Shown in pieces: positions 9,030 through 17,415 of a stretch of 64,000 bases of DNA. This DNA is from Lentzea albida (GTDB lineage: Bacteria; Actinomycetota; Actinomycetes; Mycobacteriales; Pseudonocardiaceae). The DNA lies in the NCBI RefSeq assembly GCF_900111005.1, contig NZ_FOFV01000006.1, forward strand, positions 124,001-188,000, in the 5' to 3' direction. The position numbers and the translations under genes are program-made. Numbering within the stretch: the stretch's first letter is position 1; every line of letters starts with the position of its first letter. The notes under the pieces are model-generated. The model did not search any database and was not told where the DNA came from. It saw only the letters and a program-made list of their open reading frames with translations.

Positions 9030-9104
9030 GGGCGGGCCGTGGTTGGGCGGGCCGTGGTTGGGCGGGCCGTGGTTGGGCGGGCCGTGGTTGGGCGGGCCGT
9101 GGTT
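9030..9104. repeat. Five-copy 15-base tandem repeat
   Basis: The unit GGGCGGGCCGTGGTT is repeated five times without a mismatch. It is flanked on the left by degenerate relatives (for example GGGCGAGGCCCGCGATT) and on the right by GGGCGCGGCTCGTGTT. The perfect copies imply recent slippage. Its 15-base period keeps frames open on both strands, which explains the spurious reading frames around it. Confidence 0.95.
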
Positions 9105-9579
9105 GGGCGCGGCTCGTGTTGGTCGAGGCATCGCCGGGTGAGGACGCAGCCAGGCTAGGCGCGGCTGCGGAGGCGCAGCCGGAGCGGTTGTGGCGCGACG
9201 AGGTGAGCAGCGGCTGGGATGAGGCGCTGGCGGGACAGCCGAGCGACCGAGGGCCACCAGTCAGAGCGCGGCGGGCTGCCACGCCACGCAAGGACCACGG
9301 CAGCGACGGCGGCCAAGAACCGCGGGCGACGAGGGCGACAGCTACCGCGAGGCACGGACTGCTGCCGGCGACAGAGGTAGCCGCGGCAGCGGCGAGCAGC
9401 CATCAAGTCAGGGCGCGACAGGCAGCCCATTGCCGGTTGCAGAGCGCTGGCGCTGACGCGTCGAGCTGCGCCGAGACACCGAATCCCGGACCACCCGCAC
9501 GCCGTTGAGCCGCACCCCAGGAGCCATCGAGCCCAGCCCCAGCACGCCGATCGTCGGATCGTTGAAATGTAGCCTTGTG

Positions 9580-9596
9580 GGATTGTTGAACAATCC
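9580..9596. promoter_or_regulatory. Candidate GntR-type operator upstream of the MFS transporter gene
   Basis: GGATTGTT-G-AACAATCC is a perfect 8-base inverted repeat around one central base, located 58 bases before the MFS start. The TTGT-N-ACAA core resembles GntR/FadR-family operators. No regulator gene is adjacent on either side, so the cognate protein would be encoded elsewhere. The palindrome is seen directly; its role is inferred. Confidence 0.5.
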
Positions 9597-9653
9597 TTAC
9601 TCTGACGTGCACATCACACTCGACCACTCCTCCACCACGTTGCGAGGTGTCCC

Positions 9654-10898
9654 ATGAGCACGTCCACGACCGAGGACACAGGCCGTTTCGCCTGGTTCCG
9701 CAGTCTCGGCCAGAAGGGCAGGCGCGCGTTCGTCGGCGCCTTCGGCGGCTACGGGCTGGACTCCTACGACTACTGGGTCCTGCCCCTGAGCCTGGTCGCG
9801 ATCACCGGCTACTTCGGCCTCACCAAGGCGGAAGCCGGTCTGCTGGGCACGAGCACGCTGCTGATGAGCGCCATCGGCGGCGCGGTCGCGGGCATCATGG
9901 CCGACCGGTTCGGCCGGTCCAAGACGCTGATCATCACGGTGGCGGCGTACGCGTTCTTCACGGTGCTGTGCGGTTTCGCGACCAACTACGAGACGTTGCT
10001 GGTCTTCCGCGCGCTGCAGGGACTGGGCTTCGGCGGCGAGTGGGCGGCCGGCGCGATCCTCGTGGCCGAGTACTGCAAGCCGAAGTACCGCGGGCGCACG
10101 GTGGCGTTCATCCAGAGCGCGTGGGCCGTGGGCTGGGGGCTCGCGGTCGTCGTCAACACGCTCGTGGCGAGCCTGGCCGACCCCGCGATCAGCTGGCGGA
10201 TCATGTTCTGGACGGGCGCGCTGCCCGCGATCCTCATCTTCTACGTGCGCCGCAACGTCGACGACGCCCCCGAGGTCAAGGCCCAGCCCAAACAACGCGG
10301 CACGTTCCCCAAGATCTTCCAGGGGCCGATCCTCAAGACCACGCTGTTCGCCGCGCTGCTCGCGACCGGTGTGCAGGGCGGGTACTACACGCTCGCGACG
10401 TGGCTGCCGGCGTTCCTGCAGACCGGGCGCGGCCTCACGATCATCGGCACGGGCGGGTACCTCGCGTTCCTCATCACGGGCGCGTGGATCGGGTACGTGT
10501 GCGGCGGCTATCTCACGGACTACCTGGGGCGCAAGAAGACCTTCACCGTGTTCGCCATCGCCAGCGCGTTGCTGATCGTGGCGTACACGCAGATCCCCAA
10601 CGGTGCCAACACGTTGGTCATGTTCCTCGGCTTCCCGCTCGGGTTCTGCATGTCGGCCATCTTCAGCGGGTTCGGCAGCTACCTGTCCGAGCTCTACCCG
10701 ACGCAGCTGCGGGGCACGGGTCAGGGTTTCACGTACAACTTCGGGCGCGCGTTCGGTGCGGTGTTCCCCGGGCTGGTCGGGTTCATGGCCGACCGGCTCG
10801 GCATCGGCGGTGCGATGCTGTTCGGGGCGGCCGCGTACGGGATCGCCGTCGTCGCCCTGATCTGGTTGCCGGAGACCGTCAACAAGGAGCTCGAATGA
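9654..10898 (+). CDS. Major facilitator superfamily transporter
   Basis: The protein has 414 residues and a twelve-span MFS pattern. The signature loop between spans 2 and 3 reads GIMADRFGRSKT, and the equivalent loop in the second half reads GGYLTDYLGRKKTF. The GLDSYDYWVLP opening and GLGFGGEWAAGAILVAEY in span 4 are typical of the sialate/aromatic-acid:H+ symporter branch, which takes up organic acids in symport with protons. It overlaps the next gene by four bases (ATGA). The coupling to a DUF1445 protein suggests uptake of an amino acid-like or organic acid substrate. Substrate is unknown. Confidence 0.9.
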   Translation: MSTSTTEDTGRFAWFRSLGQKGRRAFVGAFGGYGLDSYDYWVLPLSLVAITGYFGLTKAEAGLLGTSTLLMSAIGGAVAGIMADRFGRSKTLIITVAAYAFFTVLCGFATNYETLLVFRALQGLGFGGEWAAGAILVAEYCKPKYRGRTVAFIQSAWAVGWGLAVVVNTLVASLADPAISWRIMFWTGALPAILIFYVRRNVDDAPEVKAQPKQRGTFPKIFQGPILKTTLFAALLATGVQGGYYTLATWLPAFLQTGRGLTIIGTGGYLAFLITGAWIGYVCGGYLTDYLGRKKTFTVFAIASALLIVAYTQIPNGANTLVMFLGFPLGFCMSAIFSGFGSYLSELYPTQLRGTGQGFTYNFGRAFGAVFPGLVGFMADRLGIGGAMLFGAAAYGIAVVALIWLPETVNKELE

Positions 10899-11617
10899 CG
10901 ACCGCGGGACAGGCGCCGGGCCAGGCGCAGGCCAACCTCATCGCCATCCCACGGGACTGGGCGTACGACTTCCTGCTCTTCACCCACCGCAACCCCAAGC
11001 CGTGCCCGGTGCTCGACGTGCTGGACGCCGGCGAGACGGTCAGCTCGCTCAAGCAGGACGCCGACGTGCGGACCCACGCGCCGCGCTACCGGATCTGGGA
11101 GCACGGCGAGCTCGTGGCGGAACCGGAGAACGCCACCGAGCACTGGCGCGACGACCTGGTGACGTTCCTGATCGGCTGCAGCTTCACGTTCGAGACCGCG
11201 CTCACCAACGCCGGTGTGCCGCTGCGGCACGTCGACCAGGGCAGGAACGTCTCCATGTTCGTCACGGACGTGCAGTGCAGGCCGGCCGGACGGCTGCACG
11301 GCCCGATGGTCGTGTCGATGCGCTGGATCCCGGAGTCCCTTGTGGACATCGCGCACAAGGTCACGTCGCTGATGCCGGCTGTGCACGGTGCACCGGTCGG
11401 GGCGGGAGATCCGCACCTGCTCGGGATCGACGACGTGCACAGCCCCGACTTCGGCGACGCGATCGAGCCGGAACCCGGTGACGTGCCGGTGTTCTGGGCG
11501 TGCGGGGTGACGCCGCAGGCGGTGCTGATGAAGTCCAAGCCGCCGTTCGCGATCACGCACGCGCCCGGTCAGATGTTCGTCACGGACATGCCCGACTTCG
11601 CCTACCGCGTCGGGTGA
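10895..11617 (+). CDS. DUF1445 (D-glutamate cyclase-like, 'putative hydro-lyase') family protein
   Basis: The protein has 240 residues; the ATG overlaps the transporter stop. It matches the DUF1445/YcsI family: FLIGCSFTFETALTNAGVPLRHVDQGRNVSMFVT in the centre, GPMVVSMRW, and a C-terminal PVFWACGVTPQAV and FAITHAPGQMFVTD. Mammalian members are D-glutamate cyclases; bacterial ones are usually annotated as hydro-lyases without proof. Translational coupling to the MFS transporter suggests that the transported acid is its substrate, which is inference. Confidence 0.88.
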   Translation: MTTAGQAPGQAQANLIAIPRDWAYDFLLFTHRNPKPCPVLDVLDAGETVSSLKQDADVRTHAPRYRIWEHGELVAEPENATEHWRDDLVTFLIGCSFTFETALTNAGVPLRHVDQGRNVSMFVTDVQCRPAGRLHGPMVVSMRWIPESLVDIAHKVTSLMPAVHGAPVGAGDPHLLGIDDVHSPDFGDAIEPEPGDVPVFWACGVTPQAVLMKSKPPFAITHAPGQMFVTDMPDFAYRVG

Positions 11618-11638
11618 CCGAAGAGGGCGGCGCCTCGG

Positions 11639-12232
11639 CTACCCGAGGCGCCGTCCCAGGTCGTCCAGGCCGTTCCACGCCGCGCAGCAGCCGTACGCCA
11701 GCGCGGCGCCGAGCGGCCACGCCAGGATTCCCCACCACGTCTCCAGAGCGGGCGCGACGAGCAACGTGTCGTTCGGCTTGATCGACGCCGGCATCGGGTA
11801 GGCGCCGGCGGCGAGCTTGCCGCCCATCCACTGCGCCATCCACCCCGCCGCGAACGAGCCCGCGGTCATGCCCAGCATCACGACCGGCCCGCGCCGCTGC
11901 CGCAGCAGCCACGTCGCGATCCCGGTGATCACACCCGCGCCGATGCCGATCAGCACGAACATCATCAGCGCGTCGAGCCGGTGGTAGCTCTCCACCCCGA
12001 TCGGGTAGAACTTGCCGTCCTGCGGCGACACGATCTTGAGCTGCGCGGGCGCCAGCCACGACCAGAGGTACGCGGCGGGCAGCCCGAACGCGAACGTCGT
12101 CAGCGCCACCACGAGGCTCGGCAGCAGGTCCCGCTTCACCACCACCTTCGCCCGCGGCCGCAGGTAGTAGTGGTAGACGTACGGCGGCTCCGGCACGGGA
12201 TCAATGCGCACCGGCGCTGCGTTCTCGTCCAT
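11639..12232 (-). CDS. DUF2567 membrane protein
   Basis: The protein has 197 residues and four likely membrane spans (about residues 36-60, 85-108, 117-137, 165-185), with an extracytoplasmic loop after the first span (QLKIVSPQDGKFYPIGVESYHRLDA). It resembles the actinobacterial DUF2567 protein that follows bioB and BsaP in mycobacteria, and it has the same relative position here. It lies 13 bases downstream of bsaP, so it is probably in the bioB transcript. Function is unknown; the repeated linkage to biotin genes hints at a link to biotin or cofactor handling, as inference only. Confidence 0.75.
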   Translation of the reverse strand: MDENAAPVRIDPVPEPPYVYHYYLRPRAKVVVKRDLLPSLVVALTTFAFGLPAAYLWSWLAPAQLKIVSPQDGKFYPIGVESYHRLDALMMFVLIGIGAGVITGIATWLLRQRRGPVVMLGMTAGSFAAGWMAQWMGGKLAAGAYPMPASIKPNDTLLVAPALETWWGILAWPLGAALAYGCCAAWNGLDDLGRRLG

Positions 12233-12245
12233 TCGCGAGAGGTTA

Positions 12246-12443
12246 CTACCGAGCCGAAGCCGTCTCTCCGTGGCGGCTGCAGCGCGCCGTCCAGCCGTCC
12301 GGGGTCACCTGGACGACCATGCGGCGCGCACACGCCGGGCAGTACCGCGGCGGGTCGATCACGGACAGCCGCTGACGGCAGACCGCGTGGTCGCCGTCAG
12401 CTTCCTCTTTGCCGCAGAAGGAGCAGTACACGAGAGCGATCAT
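12246..12443 (-). CDS. bsaP: Biotin synthase auxiliary protein
   Basis: The protein has 65 residues and starts on the last base of bioB (TGATG overlap), so it is translationally coupled. It is cysteine-rich: CSFCG, an isolated Cys in HAVCRQ, CPAC and CSRH, which suggests a metal or Fe-S binding protein. The size, motif layout and position directly after bioB match the small auxiliary protein that mycobacterial biotin synthases need to convert dethiobiotin to biotin. It is easily lost in annotation because of its length. The family match rests on motif and context, not on an alignment. Confidence 0.8.
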   Translation of the reverse strand: MIALVYCSFCGKEEADGDHAVCRQRLSVIDPPRYCPACARRMVVQVTPDGWTARCSRHGETASAR

Positions 12444-13459
12444 CACAGGGTCTGGCTCAGCGCCTTGATGGGCATCGACAGCTCTTCGAGCATGTCGAGG
12501 TCCTGCTGCGCGGGACGGCCGAGGTTCGTCAGGTAGTTGCCGACGATGATCGCGTTGATGCCGCCGAGCATGCCCTGCTTCGCGCCCAGGTCGCCGAACG
12601 TCAGCTCGCGGCCGCCCGCGAACCGCAGGATCGTGCGCGGCAGCGCGAGCCGGAACGCGCCGACCGTGCGCAACGCCTCCGCACCCTCCACGACCGGGTA
12701 GTTCTCGTACGGCGTGCCGGGGTTCGGGATGAGGAAGTTCAACGGCACCTCGTCGGGCTCGAGCTCCGCGAGCTGCACGGCGAACTCCGCGCGCTGCGCC
12801 AGCGTCTCCCCCATGCCGATGATGCCGCCGCAGCAGACCTCCATGCCGGCGTCGCGGATCATCCGCAGCGTGTCCCAGCGCTCCTCCCAGGAGTGCGTGG
12901 TGACGACGTTGGGGAAGTGCGAGCGGGCGGTCTCGAGGTTGTGGTTGTAGCGGTGCACGCCCATCGCCACGAGCTCGTCGACCTGCTCCTGCGTGAGCAT
13001 GCCCAGCGAGCAGGCGATCTGGATGTCGTTGCCGTCCTCGCGGATGGCCTTGATGCCGTCGCGCACCTGCGAGAGCAAGCGCTTGTCCGGGCCGCGCACG
13101 GCCGCGACGATGCAGAACTCGGTCGCGCCGGTGTCGCGGGTCTGCCGCGCCGCGCGGACGAGACCCGGGATGTCCAGCCACGCCGAACGCACCGGTGAGG
13201 GGAACTGGCCCGACTGCGAGCAGAAGTGGCAGTCCTCGGGGCAGCCGCCGGTCTTGAGCGAGACGATGCCCTCGACCTCGACCTCCGGGCCGCACCAGCG
13301 CTCGCGGACCTCGTGCGCCAGGGCCAGCAGGTCCGGGATGCGCTCTTCGGGGAGCTCCAGCACCTTCAGCACCTGAGCCTCGGTGAGCCCGACGCCTCGT
13401 TCGAGCACCTGCTCACGAGCTTCGTCGAGCACGTCGATCTGTTCCGGCGCTGCGGTCAC
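12443..13459 (-). CDS. bioB: Biotin synthase
   Basis: The protein has 338 residues. This radical SAM enzyme inserts sulfur into dethiobiotin. The CX3CX2C motif is visible as CPEDCHFC in [13 protein letters not shown], followed by [48 protein letters not shown] and [10 protein letters not shown]. The GTG start at 13459 is preferred to the in-frame start at 13513, because a strong AGGAGGAGAG site precedes it and the longer N-terminus looks non-coding. It lies 70 bases after bioD and overlaps bsaP by one base. Confidence 0.95.
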   Translation of the reverse strand: MTAAPEQIDVLDEAREQVLERGVGLTEAQVLKVLELPEERIPDLLALAHEVRERWCGPEVEVEGIVSLKTGGCPEDCHFCSQSGQFPSPVRSAWLDIPGLVRAARQTRDTGATEFCIVAAVRGPDKRLLSQVRDGIKAIREDGNDIQIACSLGMLTQEQVDELVAMGVHRYNHNLETARSHFPNVVTTHSWEERWDTLRMIRDAGMEVCCGGIIGMGETLAQRAEFAVQLAELEPDEVPLNFLIPNPGTPYENYPVVEGAEALRTVGAFRLALPRTILRFAGGRELTFGDLGAKQGMLGGINAIIVGNYLTNLGRPAQQDLDMLEELSMPIKALSQTL

Positions 13460-13529
13460 GGTCTCTCCTCCTCCTGTGGCCTGGCGTGCACTATGCCGCA
13501 CTGAATCCTTCATCGTGGAGCGACGTAGG

Positions 13530-14249
13530 TCACTGGACCGCGAATTGAGCGGCGAACGTGTCCGGGTCGAACTCCCCGCCGAACCACGGTGAGAACGATC
13601 TCTTGGCGACGGCCAGGAAGTCCACCGGACCGAGCTTCGTCACACCTTGCGGCAACGCTCCGAGCAACGGGGCACCGGCCGCCTCGGGCAGGTCGGCGAG
13701 GTTCGTCAACGAGGCCAGGTCGGGGTGCGACGGCCAGCTGCCGACCACGACGCCGATGGACTCGAGCCCGCGCCGCTGCAGCGCCTCGGCGGTCAGCGCG
13801 GTCGTGTTCAGCGTGCCGAGCCCGGCCTGGGCGACGATCAGGACGGGGGCGTTCACCGCCCACGCGACGTCGGCCAGCGTCGAGCCGTCCTCGTCGAACC
13901 GCACCAGCAGCCCGCCCGCGCCCTCGACCAGCACTAGGTCGTGGGTCTCGTCGAGCGCGGTCACCTCGGCGGCGACGTCCTTGGGGTGCACGGTGGCCAT
14001 GCCCGCGCGTCTGGCCGCGGTGGCGGGAGCCAGCGGGTCGGGGTATCTGGCCAGCTCACGCGTCGTCACGTCGCCCGCCAGCCGCGCCACCTCCGCGACG
14101 TCGCCCGGCTCGCCGGGCAGCAGGCCGGTCTGCGCGGGCTTGAGCACCGCGACCCGTCTGCCTTCTGCCCTGGCCAGCGCCGCGATGCCCGCGGTGACGG
14201 CGGTCTTGCCGACCTCTGTCCCGGTTCCGGTGATCACCAGCACGCTCAC
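13530..14249 (-). CDS. bioD: Dethiobiotin synthetase
   Basis: The protein has about 239 residues. It closes the ureido ring of biotin with ATP and CO2. The P-loop [15 protein letters not shown] is at residues 8-22, the substrate Lys region LKPAQTGL follows, and [11 protein letters not shown] marks the switch region. The GTG at 14249 is taken as start; a TTG two codons upstream is the alternative. It probably leads the bioD-bioB-bsaP-DUF2567 transcript. bioF, which usually lies between bioA and bioD in relatives, is missing here. Confidence 0.93.
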   Translation of the reverse strand: MSVLVITGTGTEVGKTAVTAGIAALARAEGRRVAVLKPAQTGLLPGEPGDVAEVARLAGDVTTRELARYPDPLAPATAARRAGMATVHPKDVAAEVTALDETHDLVLVEGAGGLLVRFDEDGSTLADVAWAVNAPVLIVAQAGLGTLNTTALTAEALQRRGLESIGVVVGSWPSHPDLASLTNLADLPEAAGAPLLGALPQGVTKLGPVDFLAVAKRSFSPWFGGEFDPDTFAAQFAVQ

Positions 14250-14285
14250 AGGCAATCACCCTAGGCCGTCACCTACCGTGAGGGC

Positions 14286-14528
14286 ATGAGTGAGCAACCG
14301 ATCGTGATGTACGGCGCCGAATGGTGTGGTGACTGCCGCCGGGCCAAGTCCTGGCTGACCCGCAACGACGTGCCGTTCACCTACGTCGACGTCGAGCACG
14401 ACGACGAGGCGCGGGACCGGGCGATCGAGATCGCGGGCCGCAAGAACATCCCCGTCGTCGTGCTCCCGAACGGCGACTTCCTGGTCGAACCGACCGACAC
14501 TCAGCTCGCGGCCGCGATCACGCCCTGA
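14286..14528 (+). CDS. Mycoredoxin/NrdH-like glutaredoxin
   Basis: The protein has 80 residues. It has a glutaredoxin fold with an active site WCGDCRRAK near residue 13, then a FTYVDVEHD strand and the conserved [11 protein letters not shown] cis-proline loop. CGDC is a variant of the CxxC dithiol site; actinobacterial mycoredoxins use CGYC or CxxC to reduce mycothiol-mixed disulfides. It is encoded opposite to, and squeezed between, bioD and bioA. Its last 28 bases overlap the 3' end of bioA. A reductive role for Fe-S enzymes such as BioB would suit the context but is speculation. Confidence 0.85.
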   Translation: MSEQPIVMYGAEWCGDCRRAKSWLTRNDVPFTYVDVEHDDEARDRAIEIAGRKNIPVVVLPNGDFLVEPTDTQLAAAITP

Positions 14529-15766
14529 CAGATCGCCGCGATGTCGTCGTCCGTGCTGATGAACGGCGGCATCGTGTAGATCAGGTCGCGGAACGGCCGC
14601 AGCCACACACCGGCGTCCACAGCGGCCTTCGTGGCTCGTGCCATGTCCACGGGCTCGTGCAGCTGCACGACGCCGATAGCTCCCAGCACGCGCACGTCCC
14701 GAACGCCGGGCAACGCGCGTGCGGGCGCGAGGCCCTCCTTCAGGCCCTGCTCGATGCGAGCAACCTCACGCTTCCAGTCCTGGGACAACAGTAGGTCGAT
14801 CGACGCCAGCGACACCGCCGACGCCAGCGGGTTGCCCATGAACGTCGGTCCGTGCGCCAGCACCGGCACCTCGCCCTTGCTGATCCCGTCGGCCACCCGT
14901 GACGTGCAGAGCGTGGCGGCCATCGTCAGGTAACCGCCGGTCAGCGACTTGCCCAGGCACATGACGTCCGGGCTGACGTTGGCGTGGTCGGCGGCGAACA
15001 GCTCGCCGGTGCGCCCGAAGCCCGTGGCGATCTCGTCGAACACGAGAAGCACGTCGTGTGTGTACGCCAGCTCTCGCAGCACGTGCAGGTAGCGCGGGTC
15101 GTGGAACCTCATGCCGCCCGCGCCCTGCACGACCGGCTCGACGATGATCGCGGCCAGTTCGTCCGCGTGCTGCTCGACCAGGTCGGCGAGGTGCTGGACG
15201 TACGCGGTGTCCATCTCGGCCGGCGGTTCGTCCGCGAACACCTGCTGCGGCAGGATTCCGCGCCACAGGGAGTGCATCCCGCCCTCGGGGTCGCAGACGG
15301 ACATCGGGTTGAACGTGTCCCCGTGGTAGCCGCCGCGCCACGTCAGCAGCCGGCTCTTCTCCGGCCGGTTGCGCGAGCGCCAGTACTGCAGGCACATCTT
15401 CACGGCGACCTCGACCGACACCGAGCCGGAGTCGCACAGGAACACGTGCTGCAGCTCGGCAGGCGTGATCTCGACGAGCTTCTCGCAGAGCCGGATGGCG
15501 GGCTCGTGCGTGAGCCCGCCGAACATCACGTGGCTCATCCGGCCGAGCTGCCCGGTGACGGCCGCGTCGAGCACCGGGTGGCGGTAGCCGTGGATCGCCG
15601 CCCACCACGACGACATGCCGTCGACGAGCTCGCGGCCGTCCGCGAGGGTGAGCCGGACACCCGAGGCCTCCGTGACGAGCAGCGGTTCCTGGGTGCCCGG
15701 CATCGGGCCGTACGGGTGCCAGACGTGCGCCTGGTCGAGCTTCAGCAGGTCGTCCACCCGCTGCAC
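14501..15766 (-). CDS. bioA: Adenosylmethionine-8-amino-7-oxononanoate aminotransferase
   Basis: The protein has 421 residues. This class III PLP aminotransferase makes 7,8-diaminopelargonate with SAM as amino donor. Visible signatures are HVWHPYGPM at the N-terminus, [13 protein letters not shown], the glycine-rich cofactor loop [14 protein letters not shown], the HGDTF region ([13 protein letters not shown]), [15 protein letters not shown] with the PLP Asp, and the PLP lysine in [11 protein letters not shown]. The GTG start is one base beyond the P450 stop, so it is probably translated from the same message. Confidence 0.95.
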   Translation of the reverse strand: MQRVDDLLKLDQAHVWHPYGPMPGTQEPLLVTEASGVRLTLADGRELVDGMSSWWAAIHGYRHPVLDAAVTGQLGRMSHVMFGGLTHEPAIRLCEKLVEITPAELQHVFLCDSGSVSVEVAVKMCLQYWRSRNRPEKSRLLTWRGGYHGDTFNPMSVCDPEGGMHSLWRGILPQQVFADEPPAEMDTAYVQHLADLVEQHADELAAIIVEPVVQGAGGMRFHDPRYLHVLRELAYTHDVLLVFDEIATGFGRTGELFAADHANVSPDVMCLGKSLTGGYLTMAATLCTSRVADGISKGEVPVLAHGPTFMGNPLASAVSLASIDLLLSQDWKREVARIEQGLKEGLAPARALPGVRDVRVLGAIGVVQLHEPVDMARATKAAVDAGVWLRPFRDLIYTMPPFISTDDDIAAICQGVIAAAS

Positions 15767-15767
15767 A

Positions 15768-16973
15768 TTAGGCGAGGCGCACCGGGAGGGTGTGCAGGCC
15801 GCGGATCAGCGTGCTGTCCCGCCACACCAACGTCTCCGGCTCCGCGGCGAGCGTCAGGTTCGGGAACCGCGCCAGCAGCTGGGTCATCGCCACGTCGAAC
15901 TCCAGGCGGGCCAGCGGCGCGCCGAGGCAGAAGTGGATGCCGTGGCCGAACGCCACGTGGCCCTGCGCGGACCGCGTCACGTCGAGCTGGTCGGGGTTCT
16001 CGTAGCGCTGCGGGTCGCGGTTGGCCGCGACCAGCGACACCATCAGGATCTCGCCGGCGGGCACCTTGACGCCGCCGAGGTCGAGGGGCTCCTTGGTGTA
16101 GCGGAAGGTCGCGATGTTGACCGGGCCCTCCAGCCGCAGGAACTCCTCCGTGCTCGCCGGGATGAGCTCCGGGCGGTCCTTGAGGATCTGCAGCTGGTCC
16201 GGGTTGCGCAGCAACGAGAGCACCGCGTTGCCGATGAGGTTCACCGTCGTCTCGTGGCCCGCCACGAGCAGCAGGAACGCCATGGAGACCAGTTCCTCGG
16301 TGGTCAGCCGGTCACCGGCGTCCTCGGTGTGCACGAGAGCGGAGAAGAACGTGTCGTTCGGCTCGGCCTCGGCGATGGCGGTGACGTGTTGCAGGAGGAA
16401 CGCGGCCATCGCGCCGCCCGCGGCCTGCACCTGTTCCGGCGTTCCGAAGGACAGCAGCTGGTTGGACCACTCGCGGAAGTCGTCGCGGTTGTCGATCGGG
16501 ATCCCGAGCAGCTCACAGATCACCGTGATGGGCAGCGGGAACGCGAAGACGTCCAGCAGGTCGACCTCGTCGCCGTCGTTGAGCTGGGAGATCAGCTCGG
16601 CGGCGATCTCCTGCACCCGCGGGCGCAGCAACTCGACGCGGCGGGCGGTGAAAGCCTTGGTCACGAGCTTGCGCAGCCGGGTGTGGTCCGGCGGGTCCAG
16701 GTTGAGCATGTTCGCGGAGAAACTGGGTTCGAACCTGCGGACCTGCTCGGGGTCGGCGGAGTGCAGGACCATGAGGTGGCCGCCCTCCACGACGTTCTTG
16801 CTGACCTCCGGAGCGGTGAGGGCGGTCTTCGCCTCGTCGTGCCGGGTCACGAGCCAGACCTTGAGCCCACGCGGCATGCGGACTTCCTGCACCGGCCCCT
16901 CCGCACGCAGCATGTCGTGCACCGCGTGCGGGTTCTGGACGTAGTCGTCGGGCAACTGGGTGAGTGTCGTCAC
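15768..16973 (-). CDS. Cytochrome P450, first gene of a unit with bioA
   Basis: The protein has 401 residues, normal for a bacterial soluble P450. The I-helix oxygen-activation motif reads [10 protein letters not shown], the ExxR motif is EEFLR, and the haem loop is [17 protein letters not shown] with the ligand Cys. It belongs broadly to the CYP105/107-like actinobacterial P450s. Only one base separates its stop from the bioA start. In Bacillus subtilis the P450 BioI in the biotin operon cleaves fatty acyl chains to make pimelate, so a similar role is a reasonable hypothesis but is not shown by sequence alone. No ferredoxin gene is adjacent. Confidence 0.93.
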   Translation of the reverse strand: MTTLTQLPDDYVQNPHAVHDMLRAEGPVQEVRMPRGLKVWLVTRHDEAKTALTAPEVSKNVVEGGHLMVLHSADPEQVRRFEPSFSANMLNLDPPDHTRLRKLVTKAFTARRVELLRPRVQEIAAELISQLNDGDEVDLLDVFAFPLPITVICELLGIPIDNRDDFREWSNQLLSFGTPEQVQAAGGAMAAFLLQHVTAIAEAEPNDTFFSALVHTEDAGDRLTTEELVSMAFLLLVAGHETTVNLIGNAVLSLLRNPDQLQILKDRPELIPASTEEFLRLEGPVNIATFRYTKEPLDLGGVKVPAGEILMVSLVAANRDPQRYENPDQLDVTRSAQGHVAFGHGIHFCLGAPLARLEFDVAMTQLLARFPNLTLAAEPETLVWRDSTLIRGLHTLPVRLA

Positions 16974-17009
16974 CTCACCCAGTTAACCCCGTTTACTCAC
17001 CTCTCGCCA

Positions 17010-17414
17010 CTATTTCTCGAGCGGTCCTCGTTCCTGCACCGTCCACGTGTTGCCGTCGAGGTCGGTGAAGTCGAAGAAGCTCGCGTAGTTGCGGTGCGCC
17101 GGGTCGCTGCCCGGCACGAAGTCCCCCTGCCAGTCGGGCATGCCCGCCTTGTGCCGCAACGGACCCACGTCCAGTCCTCGGCCTGCGAGGTCGCGGTGCG
17201 CGGCCTCGATGTCGCTCACGACGAGACATGCGCCGAAACCCGTGCCGAACTGGATCGAACAGCCGGATCCCGGAGGGGTGAGTTGCACGACCCGGAAGTG
17301 GTCATTGGGCCGATAGTCGACATCCAACTCGAATCCGGCCATTTTCGTGTAGAAGGCGATCGCCCTGTCGACGTCGCTGACGGGCAGCGTGAGCACCTCG
17401 ATCCGGTAGTCCAC
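17010..17414 (-). CDS. VOC family (glyoxalase/bleomycin-resistance fold) protein
   Basis: The protein has 134 residues. It shows the paired beta-alpha-beta-beta-beta modules of the vicinal oxygen chelate fold: EVLTLPVSDVDRAIAFYT at the N-terminus, then GFELDVDYRP, GCSIQFGTG, and a C-terminal ASFFDFTDLDGNTWTVQER. The last metal-ligand region (DLDGNTW) resembles the usual DPDGN motif. It could bind a metal and act as an isomerase, dioxygenase or resistance protein. It is the last gene of a DUF427-SDR-VOC operon, one base after the SDR stop. Substrate unknown. Confidence 0.85.
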   Translation of the reverse strand: MDYRIEVLTLPVSDVDRAIAFYTKMAGFELDVDYRPNDHFRVVQLTPPGSGCSIQFGTGFGACLVVSDIEAAHRDLAGRGLDVGPLRHKAGMPDWQGDFVPGSDPAHRNYASFFDFTDLDGNTWTVQERGPLEK

Positions 17415-17415
17415 C

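Larger units (their letters stand above)
8879..9653. other. 775-base non-coding gap with degenerate GC-rich repeats
   Basis: No convincing gene lies between the LON-domain gene and the MFS transporter gene. The left half (about 8938-9120) is built from variations of GGGCGNGGCCCGCGATT-like units, ending in a clean tandem array at 9030-9104. The frames open here code for monotonous Pro/Arg/Ala-rich strings with no domain signature. The right half (9120-9570) is mixed GC-rich sequence. Only the last 75 bases, with a palindrome at 9580-9596, look like a promoter region. Confidence 0.7.

Noticed and set aside
8865..9291. Pro/Ala/His-rich frames on the minus strand across the 15-base repeats
   Set aside because: The frames are open because the repeat period is a multiple of three; no start site, domain or plausible protein composition.
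9408..9593. A 61-residue minus-strand frame starting inside the palindrome upstream of the MFS gene
   Set aside because: The first 35 residues look passable, but the rest is Arg/Ser-rich, there is no ribosome site and no family.
13460..13529. A BioQ or BirA operator between bioD and bioB
   Set aside because: No palindrome of the TGAAC-N3-GTTCA kind or similar could be seen in this gap.
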